This document shows positions 50,119 through 62,112 of a stretch of 64,000 bases of DNA, piece after piece. A program made the position numbers and the translations under genes. Every line of letters begins with the position of its first letter. The first letter of the stretch is position 1. The DNA comes from Micromonospora echinospora. Lineage in GTDB: Bacteria; Actinomycetota; Actinomycetes; Mycobacteriales; Micromonosporaceae. The notes under the pieces are model-generated. The model saw only the letters and a program-made list of their open reading frames with translations, made no database searches and was not told where the DNA came from. Where the stretch lies: NCBI RefSeq assembly GCF_014203425.1, contig NZ_JACHJC010000001.1, positions 930,001 through 994,000 on the forward strand, in the 5' to 3' direction.

Positions 50119-51378
50119 ATGACCTTCCGCTACCGGTCCACGCTGGCGCGCGCCGGCGTCGTGGCCCTGCTCTCCACCGCCGGTCTCGGCGCGCTCGCCG
50201 GCCCGGCGCAGGCGGCCGGCAAGGCAGACCTCCAGCTCATCCCGCTCAGCTACCAGCTCGCCAACGGCGTCACCGAGGCGAAGGCCAAGCCGTTCAAGTT
50301 CCAGGTGAACAACACCGCCGGGACCGTCGACGCGAAGGGCGTCCGGGTCACGGTCGAGACGAAGAACCTCAAGACCGGCAAGGTGGGCGTGCTGGTGCCG
50401 AAGGGCTGCGACATCCGCGGCACCACGTTCTCCTGCCTGCTCGGCGATCTGCCCGCGGGCACCACTGAGGACTTCGGACTCCCGCTGTTCTCCACCGGCG
50501 GCACGGGCGCGGCCGGCACCCTGACGGTGTCGATCAGCGCGGCCAACGGCGACGGGGTGCTCGACTCCGTCGACCACGACATCACCGTCACCGACCCCGG
50601 CTACGACCTCACCACATGGGTCCAGGACGTGTACGTCGACGTGGCGGTCGACGGCGACGACGCCGGTGAGGCGGGCCTGCGCCCGGTCCGGCCGGGCCAG
50701 ACCGCGCCGCTGGACTGGGCCGTGTTCAACGGTGGCAGCGAGAACGCCACCGGCATCAGCTACGGGATCACACTGCCGGTCGGTGTCACCTTCGCCGAGC
50801 TGCCCGAGGGCTGCGTCGAGCAGGACCTGGGCGGGTTCGCCAACGCGTACTGCGAGGACCTGGGCGTGGTGCTCAAGCCCGGCCAGTACTACACCGCCGA
50901 CGTGCGGGTGAAGGTCGGCGCGGACGTGGCCGAGAAGGTGCTCCGGCCGGGCTTCGTCTGGGCCGCCGGGCTGGAGGCGGCCTCCGGCACGCCGGAGGAG
51001 CAGCCGAAGGTCGCCAACTCGGCGCAGCGCCGCGCGTTCTCCGAGGCCGACGACGGCGACAACACCGCCCAGTTCGACGTCTTCGTCGACCAGAGCCCGC
51101 AGTCGACCCCGAGCCCGACGCCGACGGTCCAGCCGACCTCGACGCCGACCGCCGAGCCGACTCCGACCGGCAGCGTGACGGCGGTGCCGACCCCGACCGC
51201 CGATGGTGGCGCGGGTGGCGGCACCGGCGGCGGTGGCCTGCCGGTGACCGGTATGCAGGTCGGCCTGATCGGCGGGATCGGCGCGGCGGTGGTCGCCGCC
51301 GGCGTGGCGCTGATGATGCTGTCCCGGCGCCGCAAGGTGGTGCTCGTCACGCCGGGCGAGGAGCGCACCGAGGACTGA
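50119..51378 (+). CDS. LPXTG-anchored surface protein
   Basis: A 419-residue wall-anchored protein. A signal peptide ([20 protein letters not shown] ... AQA) leads to two beta-rich, likely Ig-like domains of about 100 and 140 residues with conserved Cys pairs ([16 protein letters not shown]...YCED). A Pro/Thr linker (about 335-375) follows, then the sorting signal LPVTG, a hydrophobic helix and RRRK. A sortase should link it to peptidoglycan; no sortase is in the window. Function unknown. ATG 50119 has GGGGGAAC upstream. Confidence 0.9.
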   Translation: MTFRYRSTLARAGVVALLSTAGLGALAGPAQAAGKADLQLIPLSYQLANGVTEAKAKPFKFQVNNTAGTVDAKGVRVTVETKNLKTGKVGVLVPKGCDIRGTTFSCLLGDLPAGTTEDFGLPLFSTGGTGAAGTLTVSISAANGDGVLDSVDHDITVTDPGYDLTTWVQDVYVDVAVDGDDAGEAGLRPVRPGQTAPLDWAVFNGGSENATGISYGITLPVGVTFAELPEGCVEQDLGGFANAYCEDLGVVLKPGQYYTADVRVKVGADVAEKVLRPGFVWAAGLEAASGTPEEQPKVANSAQRRAFSEADDGDNTAQFDVFVDQSPQSTPSPTPTVQPTSTPTAEPTPTGSVTAVPTPTADGGAGGGTGGGGLPVTGMQVGLIGGIGAAVVAAGVALMMLSRRRKVVLVTPGEERTED

Positions 51379-51397
51379 CCGGTACGCAGGACGCGGC

Positions 51398-51427
51398 GAG
51401 GGCGGGGTGGGCGACCACCCCGCCCTC
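51398..51427 (+). terminator. GNRA-loop terminator of the LPXTG gene
   Basis: A 13-bp stem, GAGGGCGGGGTGG, loop GCGA, complement at 51415-51427, starting 20 bp after the stop. It is related to the hairpin at 49968-50003. Confidence 0.8.
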
Positions 51428-51476
51428 TCGCGTACCCGGGGCGGGGCGGGGGCCGCGCGGCTGGCAGAGTGGAGGG

Positions 51477-52187
51477 GTGAGCCGTACCCCGCAGGGCCAG
51501 CGCGCCAGCCTGGACAAGCAGCCGCACGAGGTAGCCGCGATGTTCGACGGTGTCGCGGCCCGCTACGACCTGACCAACACCGTGCTCTCCTTCGGGCAGG
51601 ACCGGTCCTGGCGGCGTGCCACCCGGGCGGCGCTCGGGTTGCGCCCGGGCGAGCGGGTGCTCGACGTGGGCGCCGGCACCGGCGTCTCGACCGAGGAGCT
51701 GGCCCATTCCGGGGCGTACGCGGTGGGCGCCGACCTGTCGCTGGGCATGCTGTACGCGGGCAAGCGCACCCGCCCGTCGGTGCCGCTGCTGGCCGGGGAC
51801 GCGCTGCGATTGCCGTTCGCCGACGCCAGCTTCGACGCGGTGACCATCTCCTTCGCGTTGCGCAACGTCAACGACACCGACGCGGCGCTGCGCGAACTGG
51901 CCCGGGTGACCCGGCCGGGCGGGCGGCTTGTGGTCTGCGAGTTCAGCACCCCGGTCAACCCGGCGTTCCGCACCGTCTACCTGTCGTACCTGATGCGGTC
52001 GTTGCCGGCCGTGGCGCGCGCGGTGTCCAGCAACCCCGACGCCTACGTCTACCTGGCGGAGTCGATCCGGGCCTGGCCGGACCAGCCGGCGCTGGCCGCG
52101 CGGATCGGCGCGGCCGGCTGGGGCCGGGTGGCGTGGCGCAACCTGACCGGGGGCGTGGTGGCCCTGCACCGGGCCGTCCGAAACTGA
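51477..52187 (+). CDS. menG: Demethylmenaquinone methyltransferase
   Basis: A 236-residue class I SAM methyltransferase of the UbiE/MenG family, which adds the ring methyl in the last nuclear step of menaquinone synthesis. [16 protein letters not shown] at the N-terminus, [14 protein letters not shown] for [23 protein letters not shown] and [14 protein letters not shown] are diagnostic. GTG 51477 is only a few bases after GGAGGG. It lies between the LPXTG gene and a small unknown gene. Confidence 0.93.
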   Translation: MSRTPQGQRASLDKQPHEVAAMFDGVAARYDLTNTVLSFGQDRSWRRATRAALGLRPGERVLDVGAGTGVSTEELAHSGAYAVGADLSLGMLYAGKRTRPSVPLLAGDALRLPFADASFDAVTISFALRNVNDTDAALRELARVTRPGGRLVVCEFSTPVNPAFRTVYLSYLMRSLPAVARAVSSNPDAYVYLAESIRAWPDQPALAARIGAAGWGRVAWRNLTGGVVALHRAVRN

Positions 52188-52262
52188 CCGGACGACCAGG
52201 CGCGAGCCGGTCATTTCGTGAATATCCGGTTCTGGTCTACTTTGTCCCGTAGGCTCGCCCCC

Positions 52263-52481
52263 ATGACGGGACCAGACCAGGCCGCCACCGACGACGACGC
52301 CGCCGAGCTGATCGCCCAGCTCCGCGAGTTGGCCGGCGCGGATCCCGCTGATGTCCGGCAGGTCGTCGCCGAGGTGCTGGCGGCGCTCGACCGCGCGGCG
52401 GGCGGCGCGTTGCGCGACCACCTGCCCGAGGCGATCCGGCTCGACGCCGGGCTCGGACCGGCCGCGCCGGCCCGCCCCTGA
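52263..52481 (+). CDS. Small acidic hypothetical protein
   Basis: A predicted 72-residue, mostly helical acidic protein (AAELIAQLRELAGADPADVR, VVAEVLAALDRAAGG). Family unknown. TAGGCT at 52250-52255 lies eight bases before the ATG, suggesting a leaderless message, which supports it as a real gene. Confidence 0.55.
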   Translation: MTGPDQAATDDDAAELIAQLRELAGADPADVRQVVAEVLAALDRAAGGALRDHLPEAIRLDAGLGPAAPARP

Positions 52482-52615
52482 CCGGTTTCGGCACTCCTAC
52501 CGGCCCGTTTCCACGAAGTTAGGCCCCCCTCAGCGCGGCCTGGTGTAACGGCGGTCATAGACTCCAACCGGATGGGCTTGTGAAGCATTTCACGAGCATG
52601 CGGGAGGAGGCGCGG

Positions 52616-53890
52616 ATGACCGCGGTGGAGAACGACGCCGACGTCATCGTCGTGGGCGCCGGTCCCGGAGGATCGGCCACGGCGTACCACCTGGCGCGGC
52701 ACGGCGTACGCGTGCTGCTGCTGGAGAAGACGGAGTTTCCCCGGGAGAAGGTCTGCGGCGACGGGCTCACGCCCCGCGCCGTGCGGCAGCTCATCCGGAT
52801 GGGCGTGGACACCTCGCCCGAGGCCGGCTGGCTGCACAACAAGGGCCTGCGGGTGATCGGCGGCGGGGTGCGCCTGGAGCTGGACTGGCCCGACCTGGCC
52901 AGCTTCCCCAACTACGGCCTGGTGCGGACCCGGCTCGACTTCGACGACCTGCTCGCGCAGCGGGCCGTCGCCGCCGGGGCGAAGCTGCGCACCAGCGTCA
53001 ACGTCCTCGGCCCGGTGCTCGGCGCCGACGACCGGGTGATCGGCGTGCAGGCCGAGGTCGGCCCGGACAACGAGCCCGCCACCTTCCACGCGCCGCTCGT
53101 GGTCGCCGCCGACGGCGTCTCCGGCCGCTTCCCGCTCGCCCTCGGGCTGACCAAGCGGGAGGACCGCCCGATCGGCGTGGCGGTCCGCCGCTACTACCGC
53201 TCAGCCGCCAAGCACGACGACGACTACCTGGAGTCGTGGCTGGAGCTGCGGGCCAAGGGCAGCGACGCGCTGCTGCCCGGCTACGGCTGGATCTTCGGCC
53301 TCGGCGACGGCCGGGTGAACGTCGGCCTCGGCGTGCTGAACTCGTCCTCCGCGTTCGGCAAGACGAACTACCGCAAGCTGCTCACCGACTGGCTCGCGAA
53401 CACCCCCGAGGAGTGGGGGATGACCGACGAGTCCAATGCGGAGGGTCCGACCCTCGGGGCCGCGCTGCCGATGGGCTTCAACCGGGTCCCGCACTACACC
53501 CGTGGCGTCCTGCTCGTCGGCGACTCCGGCGGCATGGTCAACCCGTTCAACGGCGAGGGCATCGCGTACGCGATGGAGTCCGGCGAGATGGCCGCGGAGG
53601 TCGTGGTGCAGGCGCTGGCCCGCCCGGCCGGCGCGGAGCGGGAGCGGGCGTTGCTGGCGTACCCGCAGGAGCTGAAGGCCCGCTTCGGCGGCTACTACCG
53701 GCTCGGCGGCGTGTTCGTGAAGCTCATCGGCCGCCCCGAGGTGATGCGGCTGGCCACCCGGCACGGCATGCCGCACCCGATGCTCATGCGCTTCGTGCTC
53801 AAGCTGCTGGCGAACCTGACCGACCCGCGCGGCGGGGACGCGATGGACCGGGTCATCAACGCGATGACGAAGGTGGCCCCGGCCGTGTAG
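52616..53890 (+). CDS. Geranylgeranyl reductase-family flavoprotein (MenJ-like)
   Basis: A 424-residue FAD enzyme. DVIVVGAGPGGSATAYHLAR is the Rossmann FAD site; FPREKVCGDGLTPRAV is the GGR-family active-site segment; GVLLVGDSGGMVNPFNGEGI is the second FAD motif. Related MenJ proteins in mycobacteria saturate one isoprene unit of menaquinone, and its place between menG and nuoA fits that role. GGAGGAGG precedes ATG 52616; starts at 52580 or 52598 are also in frame. It could act on other polyprenyl chains. Confidence 0.88.
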   Translation: MTAVENDADVIVVGAGPGGSATAYHLARHGVRVLLLEKTEFPREKVCGDGLTPRAVRQLIRMGVDTSPEAGWLHNKGLRVIGGGVRLELDWPDLASFPNYGLVRTRLDFDDLLAQRAVAAGAKLRTSVNVLGPVLGADDRVIGVQAEVGPDNEPATFHAPLVVAADGVSGRFPLALGLTKREDRPIGVAVRRYYRSAAKHDDDYLESWLELRAKGSDALLPGYGWIFGLGDGRVNVGLGVLNSSSAFGKTNYRKLLTDWLANTPEEWGMTDESNAEGPTLGAALPMGFNRVPHYTRGVLLVGDSGGMVNPFNGEGIAYAMESGEMAAEVVVQALARPAGAERERALLAYPQELKARFGGYYRLGGVFVKLIGRPEVMRLATRHGMPHPMLMRFVLKLLANLTDPRGGDAMDRVINAMTKVAPAV

Positions 53891-53969
53891 GAGACGACCG
53901 GCCGCGGCCGACCGACCACGAGCCGGACAGAGATCGACCCCCCGACGACCGAGGTCCCAGGGACGTGAA

Positions 53970-53975
53970 TAGTGT
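53970..53975 (+). promoter_or_regulatory. Possible -10 box of the nuo operon
   Basis: TAGTGT, with start expected near 53982 and a leader of about 42 nt to nuoA, in the 133-bp gap after the reductase gene. The -35 is not convincing. Confidence 0.3.
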
Positions 53976-54023
53976 GATTTTGGCCAACCACCGAGGTCAG
54001 GGAAGGACGAGCAGGGGACAACG

Positions 54024-54389
54024 ATGACGCTCTCTCCTTACGCACCCATCATCGGGCTGTTCGCCCTCGCTGCGGCGTTCGCGCTGTTCTCCGTGGCCGC
54101 CGCCCGACTCGCCGGCCCGCGGCGTCTCAACAAGGCCAAGCTCGAGGCGTACGAGTGTGGCATCGAACCGAGCCCGCAGCCGGTCGGCGGCGGCCGGTTC
54201 CCGATCAAGTTCTACCTGACGGCGATGCTCTTCATCGTCTTCGACATCGAGATCATCTTCCTCTACCCCTGGGCGGTCTCCTTCGACGCCCTGCCGATCT
54301 TCGGCTTCGTGGAGATGGTCCTGTTCATCGTCGCGGTCTTCGTCGCATACGCCTATGTCTGGCGGCGCGGCGGCCTGGACTGGGACTGA
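54024..54389 (+). CDS. nuoA: NADH-quinone oxidoreductase subunit A
   Basis: A 121-residue, three-helix membrane subunit of complex I. The conserved loop YECGIEP with its redox-sensitive Cys and FYLTAMLFIVFDIEIIFLYP in helix 2 are standard. First gene of the nuo operon. ATG 54024 follows GGGGACAAC. Confidence 0.96.
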   Translation: MTLSPYAPIIGLFALAAAFALFSVAAARLAGPRRLNKAKLEAYECGIEPSPQPVGGGRFPIKFYLTAMLFIVFDIEIIFLYPWAVSFDALPIFGFVEMVLFIVAVFVAYAYVWRRGGLDWD

Positions 54390-54400
54390 GGAGGTAGCAG

Positions 54401-55081
54401 ATGGGCATCGAGGAGAAGCTCCCCTCCGGCGTCCTGCTCACCAGCGTCGAGAAGCTGGTCAACTGGACGCGGAAGACCTCGGTCTGGGGCGCCACGTTCG
54501 GTCTGGCCTGCTGCGCCATCGAGATGATGGCAGCGGGCGGCCCGCACTACGACATGGGCCGCTGGGGCATGGAGGTCTTCCGCGCCTCGCCCCGGCAGGC
54601 GGACCTGATGATCGTGGCCGGCCGGGTGAGCCAGAAGATGGCCCCGGTGCTGCGCCAGATCTACGACCAGATGGCCGAGCCCCGCTGGGTCATCTCGATG
54701 GGCGTCTGCGCCAGCAGCGGCGGCATGTTCAACAACTACGCCATCGTGCAGGGCGTCGACCACGTCGTACCGGTCGACATGTACCTTCCCGGCTGCCCGC
54801 CCCGGCCGGAGATGCTCATCGACGCCGTGCTCAAGCTGCGCGAGAAGATCATGCACGAGCCGCTGGGCCCGAACGGCCGCAAGATGCTGGAGGCCCGCAA
54901 GGCGCGCGGTGACGTGCCGGTCGTGCCGTACGGCTCGATGCCCTCGTCGTACCGCAGCGACAAGGCCCGGCGTGCCGAGTGGACGAAGGCCGTCCGCGAG
55001 GGGCGCGAGGAGCAGCTGCGGATCGAGAACTGGATGAAGGCGCAGAACCACCTTCAGGCGTCGCATAGGGGCCCGAAATGA
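54401..55081 (+). CDS. nuoB: NADH-quinone oxidoreductase subunit B
   Basis: A 226-residue peripheral subunit holding cluster N2, the last iron-sulfur centre before quinone. Cluster cysteines are in [17 protein letters not shown] and [10 protein letters not shown] charged tail of about 45 residues extends past the core. AGGAGG precedes ATG 54401. It overlaps nuoC by 4 bp. Confidence 0.96.
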   Translation: MGIEEKLPSGVLLTSVEKLVNWTRKTSVWGATFGLACCAIEMMAAGGPHYDMGRWGMEVFRASPRQADLMIVAGRVSQKMAPVLRQIYDQMAEPRWVISMGVCASSGGMFNNYAIVQGVDHVVPVDMYLPGCPPRPEMLIDAVLKLREKIMHEPLGPNGRKMLEARKARGDVPVVPYGSMPSSYRSDKARRAEWTKAVREGREEQLRIENWMKAQNHLQASHRGPK

Positions 55082-55812
55082 CCGCACCGAACGACAAGAA
55101 CAACGACGGCGGGGTGCCGGTGCCGACCACCCCGACCGGCGCCAGCTCCACCGCTCCGGCCGAGTACCCGCCGGCCAGCCCGGCCGGCCGGGGGATGTTC
55201 GGCAACCAGGGCACCGGTGACGTCTCCGGCTACGGCGGGCTGGTCCGCCCGCGCAAGCCGATCGAGGAGGCGACCCGCCCGTACGGCAGCTACTTCGACG
55301 AGGTGCGGGACGCGCTGGAGGAGGCGTACCCGGACTTCGGCGACGCGATCGAGAAGGTCGTGGTCGACCGGGGTGAGCTGACGCTGCACGTGCGCCCGGA
55401 GCGCATCGCCGAGGTCTGCCAGGTGATGCGCGACGACCTGTCGCTGCGCTTCGAGCTGTGCTCCTCGGTGTCCGGCGTGGACTACCTGGGCGCGGAACGG
55501 CGCCTGCACGTGGTCTACCAGCTGACCTCGATGACCTACCGCCGCATCGTCCGGCTGGAGGTGGCGGTCTCCGCCGAGCAGCCGCACGTGCCGAGCGTCA
55601 CCGCCGTCTACCCGACCGCCGACTGGCAGGAGCGGGAGGCGTACGACATGTTCGGCGTCGTCTTCGACGGCCACCCCGCCCTGACCCGGATCCTCATGCC
55701 GGACGACTGGGAGGGTCACCCGCAGCGCAAGGACTACCCGCTCGGCGGCGTACCGGTCGAGTACAAGGGTGCGGAGATCCCGCCGCCGGACCGGAGGAGG
55801 TCGTACCAGTGA
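55078..55812 (+). CDS. nuoC: NADH-quinone oxidoreductase subunit C
   Basis: A 244-residue hydrophilic 30-kDa-type subunit. An N-terminal disordered stretch of about 60 residues (Pro/Thr/Gly) precedes the core. The signature [20 protein letters not shown] and [20 protein letters not shown] are clear. It is separate from NuoD, unlike the fused NuoCD of enterics. Confidence 0.96.
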   Translation: MTAPNDKNNDGGVPVPTTPTGASSTAPAEYPPASPAGRGMFGNQGTGDVSGYGGLVRPRKPIEEATRPYGSYFDEVRDALEEAYPDFGDAIEKVVVDRGELTLHVRPERIAEVCQVMRDDLSLRFELCSSVSGVDYLGAERRLHVVYQLTSMTYRRIVRLEVAVSAEQPHVPSVTAVYPTADWQEREAYDMFGVVFDGHPALTRILMPDDWEGHPQRKDYPLGGVPVEYKGAEIPPPDRRRSYQ

Positions 55813-57134
55813 CCACGTCGAACTACGCGACCGAGCGCGAGACCACCGAGGGCAAGGTCTTCACCGTCACCGGTGGGGACTGGGACGAGGTCGTCTCCGG
55901 CGCGGACCCGATCAACGACGAGCGGATCATCGTCAACATGGGTCCGCAGCACCCGTCCACCCACGGCGTGCTCCGGCTGGTCCTGGAGCTGGAGGGCGAG
56001 ACGGTCCGCGAGGCCCGCTCGGTCGTCGGCTACCTGCACACCGGCATCGAGAAGAACCTGGAGTACCGCAACTGGGTCCAGGGCTCGACGTTCGTGACCC
56101 GGATGGACTACCTCTCCCCGCTGTTCAACGAGACGGCGTACGCGCTCGCGGTGGAGAAGCTGCTCGGGATCACCGACGACATCACCGAGCGGGCCAACAC
56201 CATCCGCGTGCTGATGATGGAGCTCAACCGGATCTCGTCGCACCTGGTCTGGCTGGCGACCACCGCCATGGAGCTGGGCGCGATCAACATGATGTTGTAC
56301 GGCTTCCGCGAGCGGGAGTACGTCCTCGACATCTTCGAGACCATCACCGGCCTGCGGATGAACCACGCGTACGTGCGGCCGGGCGGTGTGGCGCAGGACG
56401 TGCCGGACGACGCGATCCGCAAGATCCGCGACTTCCTCACGCTGATGCCGAAGCGGCTCAAGGAGTACGAGGACCTGCTCTCCGGCCAGCCGATCTGGCT
56501 GGAGCGCACGCAGAACGTCGCGGTGCTCGACGTGACCGGCTGCATGGCGCTCGGCGTCACCGGCCCGGTGCTGCGCTCCGCCGGCCTCGCCTGGGACCTG
56601 CGCAAGACCATGCCGTACTGCGGCTACGAGACGTACGAGTTCGACGTGCCGACCCACACCGACGGTGACGTGTGGGGCCGCTACCTGGTCCGGGTCGCGG
56701 AGATCCGGGAGTCGCTGAAGCTCGTCGAGCAGGCGCTGGACCGCCTGAAGCCGGGCCCGGTGATGGTCTCCGACAAGAAGATCGCCTGGCCGGCGCAGCT
56801 CGCCATCGGTGTCGACGGCATGGGCAACTCCCTGGAGCACGTCGCGAAGATCATGGGTCAGTCGATGGAGTCGCTGATCCACCACTTCAAGCTCGTGACC
56901 GAGGGCTTCCGGGTCCCGCCGGGCCAGGTGTACGTCGCCATCGAGTCGCCCCGCGGCGAGCTGGGCGTGCACGCGGTGTCCGACGGCGGCACCCGGCCCT
57001 ACCGGGTGCACTACCGGGAGCCGAGCTTCGTCAACCTCCAGGCCCTCCCGGCGATGGCCGAGGGCGGCCTGATCGCCGACGTGATCGCCGGCGGCGCCTC
57101 GCTGGACCCCGTGATGGGTGGTTGTGACCGATGA
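55809..57134 (+). CDS. nuoD: NADH-quinone oxidoreductase subunit D
   Basis: A 441-residue 49-kDa-type subunit that forms the quinone site with Nuo[15 protein letters not shown] with the quinone-binding His, YLHTGIEKN and the C-terminal [10 protein letters not shown] are conserved. GTG 55809 overlaps the nuoC stop. It overlaps nuoE by 4 bp. Confidence 0.97.
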   Translation: MTTSNYATERETTEGKVFTVTGGDWDEVVSGADPINDERIIVNMGPQHPSTHGVLRLVLELEGETVREARSVVGYLHTGIEKNLEYRNWVQGSTFVTRMDYLSPLFNETAYALAVEKLLGITDDITERANTIRVLMMELNRISSHLVWLATTAMELGAINMMLYGFREREYVLDIFETITGLRMNHAYVRPGGVAQDVPDDAIRKIRDFLTLMPKRLKEYEDLLSGQPIWLERTQNVAVLDVTGCMALGVTGPVLRSAGLAWDLRKTMPYCGYETYEFDVPTHTDGDVWGRYLVRVAEIRESLKLVEQALDRLKPGPVMVSDKKIAWPAQLAIGVDGMGNSLEHVAKIMGQSMESLIHHFKLVTEGFRVPPGQVYVAIESPRGELGVHAVSDGGTRPYRVHYREPSFVNLQALPAMAEGGLIADVIAGGASLDPVMGGCDR

Positions 57135-58224
57135 GCACGTTCACTGAAGAGACCCGGCTCCGGGCGCGGGAGATCATCGCCCGGTACCCGGCCGACCGGT
57201 CGCGTTCGGCGCTGCTGCCGCTGCTGCACCTGGTCCAGTCCGAGGAGGGGTACGTCTCCCCGGCCGGTGTCGAGTTCTGCGCCGAGGTGCTCGGGCTGAA
57301 CAAGGCCCAGGTCGGCGCCGTCGCCACCTTCTACACCATGTACAAGCGCAAGCCCACCGGTGACTACCTGGTCAGCGTCTGCACCAACACGATGTGCGAC
57401 GTGCTCGGCGGGCAGAAGGTCTACGACGCCCTGGCCGAGCACCTCGGCGTCGGGCACGAGGAGACCACCGCCGACGGGAAGATCACGCTGGAGCACGCCG
57501 AGTGCCTCGCGGCGTGTGACTACGGCCCGGTCATGACCGTCAACTACGACTTCTTCGACAACGTGGAGCCGCAGGGCGCGCTCGACGTGGTCGAGGAGCT
57601 GCGGGCCGGCGGCCGGCCGATGCCCACCCGGGGCGCGCGTCTGTGCACGCTCAAGGAGATGGCGGTCCAGCTCGCCGGTTTCGCCGACGAGCGGGACGGC
57701 GCGGTGGCCGACGGCGGGCCGGGCGTGCCGAGCCTGCGCGGCCTGCGCCTGGCCGAGCAGCACGGCGTATCGGTGCCGGGCTTCGACCCGAAGACCCCGA
57801 TCCGCAGCAAGGCCGACGCCGACCGGGCCGCCGCCGAGGCGAAGGCGAAGGCCGAGGCCGCGAAGCCGGCGCCGGCCGCCGAGCCGGCCAAGCCGGAGGC
57901 GGCCACCGGCAGCACCGCGCCGGACGTGAAGGCGCCGGACGCCAAGTCGCCGCAGGTGCGTACCGCCGAGACCCGGCAGCCGGACGCGGCCACCGCCGTA
58001 CCGGACGCGCCGGGCACCAAGGTCCCGGTGGACGGCCCGGCGCCGGTGCCCCGCGACGCGCAGGCGGCGCAGGCGGCCGGCACGGCGGCGAACCCGCCGG
58101 CCGGTGACGGCAAGCCCGCCGGCGACGCGGTCGGCGCGCAGGAGCGCAACCTCAAGGAAGCTGAGGCCGGTACGGGCGCGGACGGCGCCGACCCGGCGGA
58201 CGCGAACGGATCGGGGGTCCGGAA

Positions 58225-58228
<4 letters not shown>
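57131..58228 (+). CDS. nuoE: NADH-quinone oxidoreductase subunit E with long disordered tail
   Basis: A 365-residue thioredoxin-like 2Fe-2S subunit. Cluster N1a cysteines are VCTNTMC and ECLAAC. The enzyme core ends near residue 215. About 150 residues of Ala/Pro/Lys/Asp-rich low-complexity sequence follow, far longer than E. coli NuoE (about 166). The tail keeps an open frame and normal codon bias and runs straight into nuoF with 4-bp overlap. Confidence 0.95.
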
Positions 58229-59540
<1,312 letters not shown>

Positions 59541-59541
<1 letters not shown>

Positions 59542-62051
59542 TGACCGACGTAGCCAAGCAGACCGAGACCGTCACGCTGACCATCGACGGTGTCGAGGTC
59601 ACCGCCCCCAAGGGGGCGCTGCTGATCCGGGTCGCCGAGCAGCTGGGCACCGAGATCCCCCGCTTCTGCGACCACCCGCTGCTGGCCCCGGCCGGCGCCT
59701 GCCGGCAGTGCCTGGTGGAGGTGGAGGGCCAGCGCAAGCCGGTCGCCTCCTGCACCCAGACCGTCGCCGACGGCATGGTGGTGCGGACCCAGCTCACCTC
59801 CCCGGTCGCCAAGAAGGCCCAGGAGGGGGTGATGGAGCTGCTGCTCCTCAACCACCCCCTGGACTGCCCGATGTGCGACAAGGGCGGCGAGTGCCCGCTG
59901 CAGAACCAGGCGATGTCCACCGGCCGGACGGACTCGCGGTTCCACGAGCACAAGCGGGAGTACCCGAAGCCGCTGCCGATCAGCACCCAGGTGCTGCTCG
60001 ACCGCGAGCGCTGCGTGCTCTGCCAGCGCTGCACCCGGTTCTCCGAGGAGATCGCCGGGGACAAGTTCATCGACCTGATGGGACGCTCCTCGCACGAGGA
60101 GATCAACATCTACCGGGACGAGGAGTACGGCGAGGACGGCGACGCCGGTGACGTCCCGTTCAACTCCTACTTCTCCGGCAACACCGTGCAGATCTGCCCG
60201 GTGGGCGCGCTGACCGGCGCGCAGTACCGGTTCCGGGCCCGCCCGTTCGACCTGGTCTCCACGCCCAGTGTCTGCGAGCACTGCTCGGCCGGTTGCGCCC
60301 AGCGCACCGACTGGCGGCGCGGCAAGGTGCTGCGCCGGCTGGCCGGCGACGACCCGGCGGTGAACGAGGAGTGGAACTGCGACAAGGGCCGCTGGGGCTT
60401 CCAGTACGCCCGCGCGTTCGACCGGATCAGCACCCCGCTGGTGCGCGACGAGAAGACCGGTGAGCTGCGCGAGGCGTCCTGGAGCGAGGCGCTGACCCGG
60501 GCCGCCGAGGGGCTGCGCGCGGCCCGTGACGGCGCGACCGGCACGGCGGTGCTGACCGGCGGCCGGCTCACCGTCGAGGACGCCTACGCGTACGCGAAGT
60601 TCGCCCGTATCGCGCTGAACACCAACGACATCGACTTCCGGGCCCGCCCGGTCTCCCGCGAGGAGGCCGACTTCCTGGCCAGCAGCGTCGCCGGGGTCAC
60701 CGACGTGACCTACACCGACGTGGAGAACGCGCCCGCGGTGGTGCTCGTCGGCCTGGAGCCGGAGGAGGAGTGCCCGATCCTCTTCCTGCGGCTGCGCAAG
60801 GCGTACCTGAAGAAGAAGCTCACTGTGTACGCGATCGCGCCGTTCGCGACGCGCGGCCTGGAGAAGCTCGGGGCGAAGCTGGCCCGCGTGGTGCCGGGCG
60901 AGGAGGCCGGCGTGCTGGCCGAGCACGCCACGGTGGCCGAGGCGCTGGGGCAGCCCGGCGCGATCCTGATCGTCGGCGAGCGGCTGGCCGAGGTTCCGGG
61001 CGGGCTGTCGGCGGCGGCGGACGTCGCCCGGCGTACCGGCGCCCGGCTGGTCTGGGTGCCGCGGCGCGCGGGTGACCGCGGCGCTGTCGACGCGGGCTGC
61101 CTGCCCAACCTGCTCCCCGGCGGCCGTGTGGTCACCGAGCCCGCCGCCCGCGCGGAGCTGGGCGAGGCGTGGGACATCCCGGCCGGGGTGATCCCGAGCC
61201 AGGCCGGCCGCGACACCGACGGCATCCTCACCGCCGCCGCGAACGGTCAGCTCGGCGCCCTGGTGGTGGCCGGTGTGGACCCGGCCGATCTGGCCGACCC
61301 GCGCCTGGCCGAGACGGCCCTGGACGCGGTGCCGTTCCTGGTCAGCCTGGAACTGCGGATGAGCGCGGTGTCGCGCCGGGCCGACGTGGTCCTGCCGGTC
61401 GCGCCGGTGGTCGAGAAGGCCGGCAGCTTCCTGGACTGGGAGGGCCGGCTGCGCACGTTCGACAAGGTGCTGGACACCGGTGCGATGACCGACGCCCGGA
61501 TCCTCGACGCGATCGCCGCGCAGCTCGACGTGCGGCTGGGCACCGGTGACGTGCCGAGCATCCGCCGCGAGCTGGGCGGGCTGCCGCGTACCCGGGTCGA
61601 GCGGCCGTCGGCGCCCTCGGCCGAGCCGGCCGCCGTCCGGCAGCCCGGCGCGGGCGAGGCCGTGCTGTCCACCTGGCACCAGCTCATCGACCTGGGCAGC
61701 CTCACCGACGGCGACGAGCACCTCGCCGGCACCGCCCGCCCGCCGGTGGTCCGGCTGGGCAAGGGCACCGCCGAGTCCCTCGGCGTGGCCGACGGCGACG
61801 CGGTCACCGTCGGCACCGACCGGGGCGCGGTCACGCTGCCGGCGGCGATCACCGAGATGCCGGACGGCGTCGTCTGGCTGCCGACCAACTCGCCCGGCTC
61901 CACCGTGCGGCGCAGCCTCGGCGCGACGTCCGGTTCGCTGGTGAAGGTCTCCGTCGGCGCCGCCGGCGGTCCGGCCGTCCCGGCCGGACGGGTCGCGGCG
62001 GACGCCGCGGACCGGCCGGACCCGCTGCTGAACACCGGGAGTGCACAGTGA
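59541..62051 (+). CDS. nuoG: NADH-quinone oxidoreductase subunit G
   Basis: An 836-residue subunit that wires electrons from NuoF to NuoI. The N-terminal ferredoxin domain has [20 protein letters not shown], the His-Cys 4Fe-4S site has [17 protein letters not shown], further 4Fe-4S cysteines are in [10 protein letters not shown], and EHCSAGC is the extra N7-type site. A molybdopterin-oxidoreductase-like domain without cofactor fills the rest. A short repeat-like segment separates it from nuoH. Confidence 0.97.
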
Positions 62052-62105
62052 GCGCGCGCAGGCAACGAGCGGAGCGAGTACGCCTCGCGGTCGCGAACGA
62101 AAGGT
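62048..62105 (+). repeat. Short repeat-like segment between nuoG and nuoH
   Basis: CGAGCGGAGCGAG at 62066-62078 matches the CGAGCGAAGCGAG at 44085-44097 in the start of paaB. Both follow an A/GTGAGCG overlap with the previous stop. The segment is open in the nuoH frame up to a GTG at 62041. Confidence 0.5.
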
Positions 62106-62112
62106 CGGTGCA

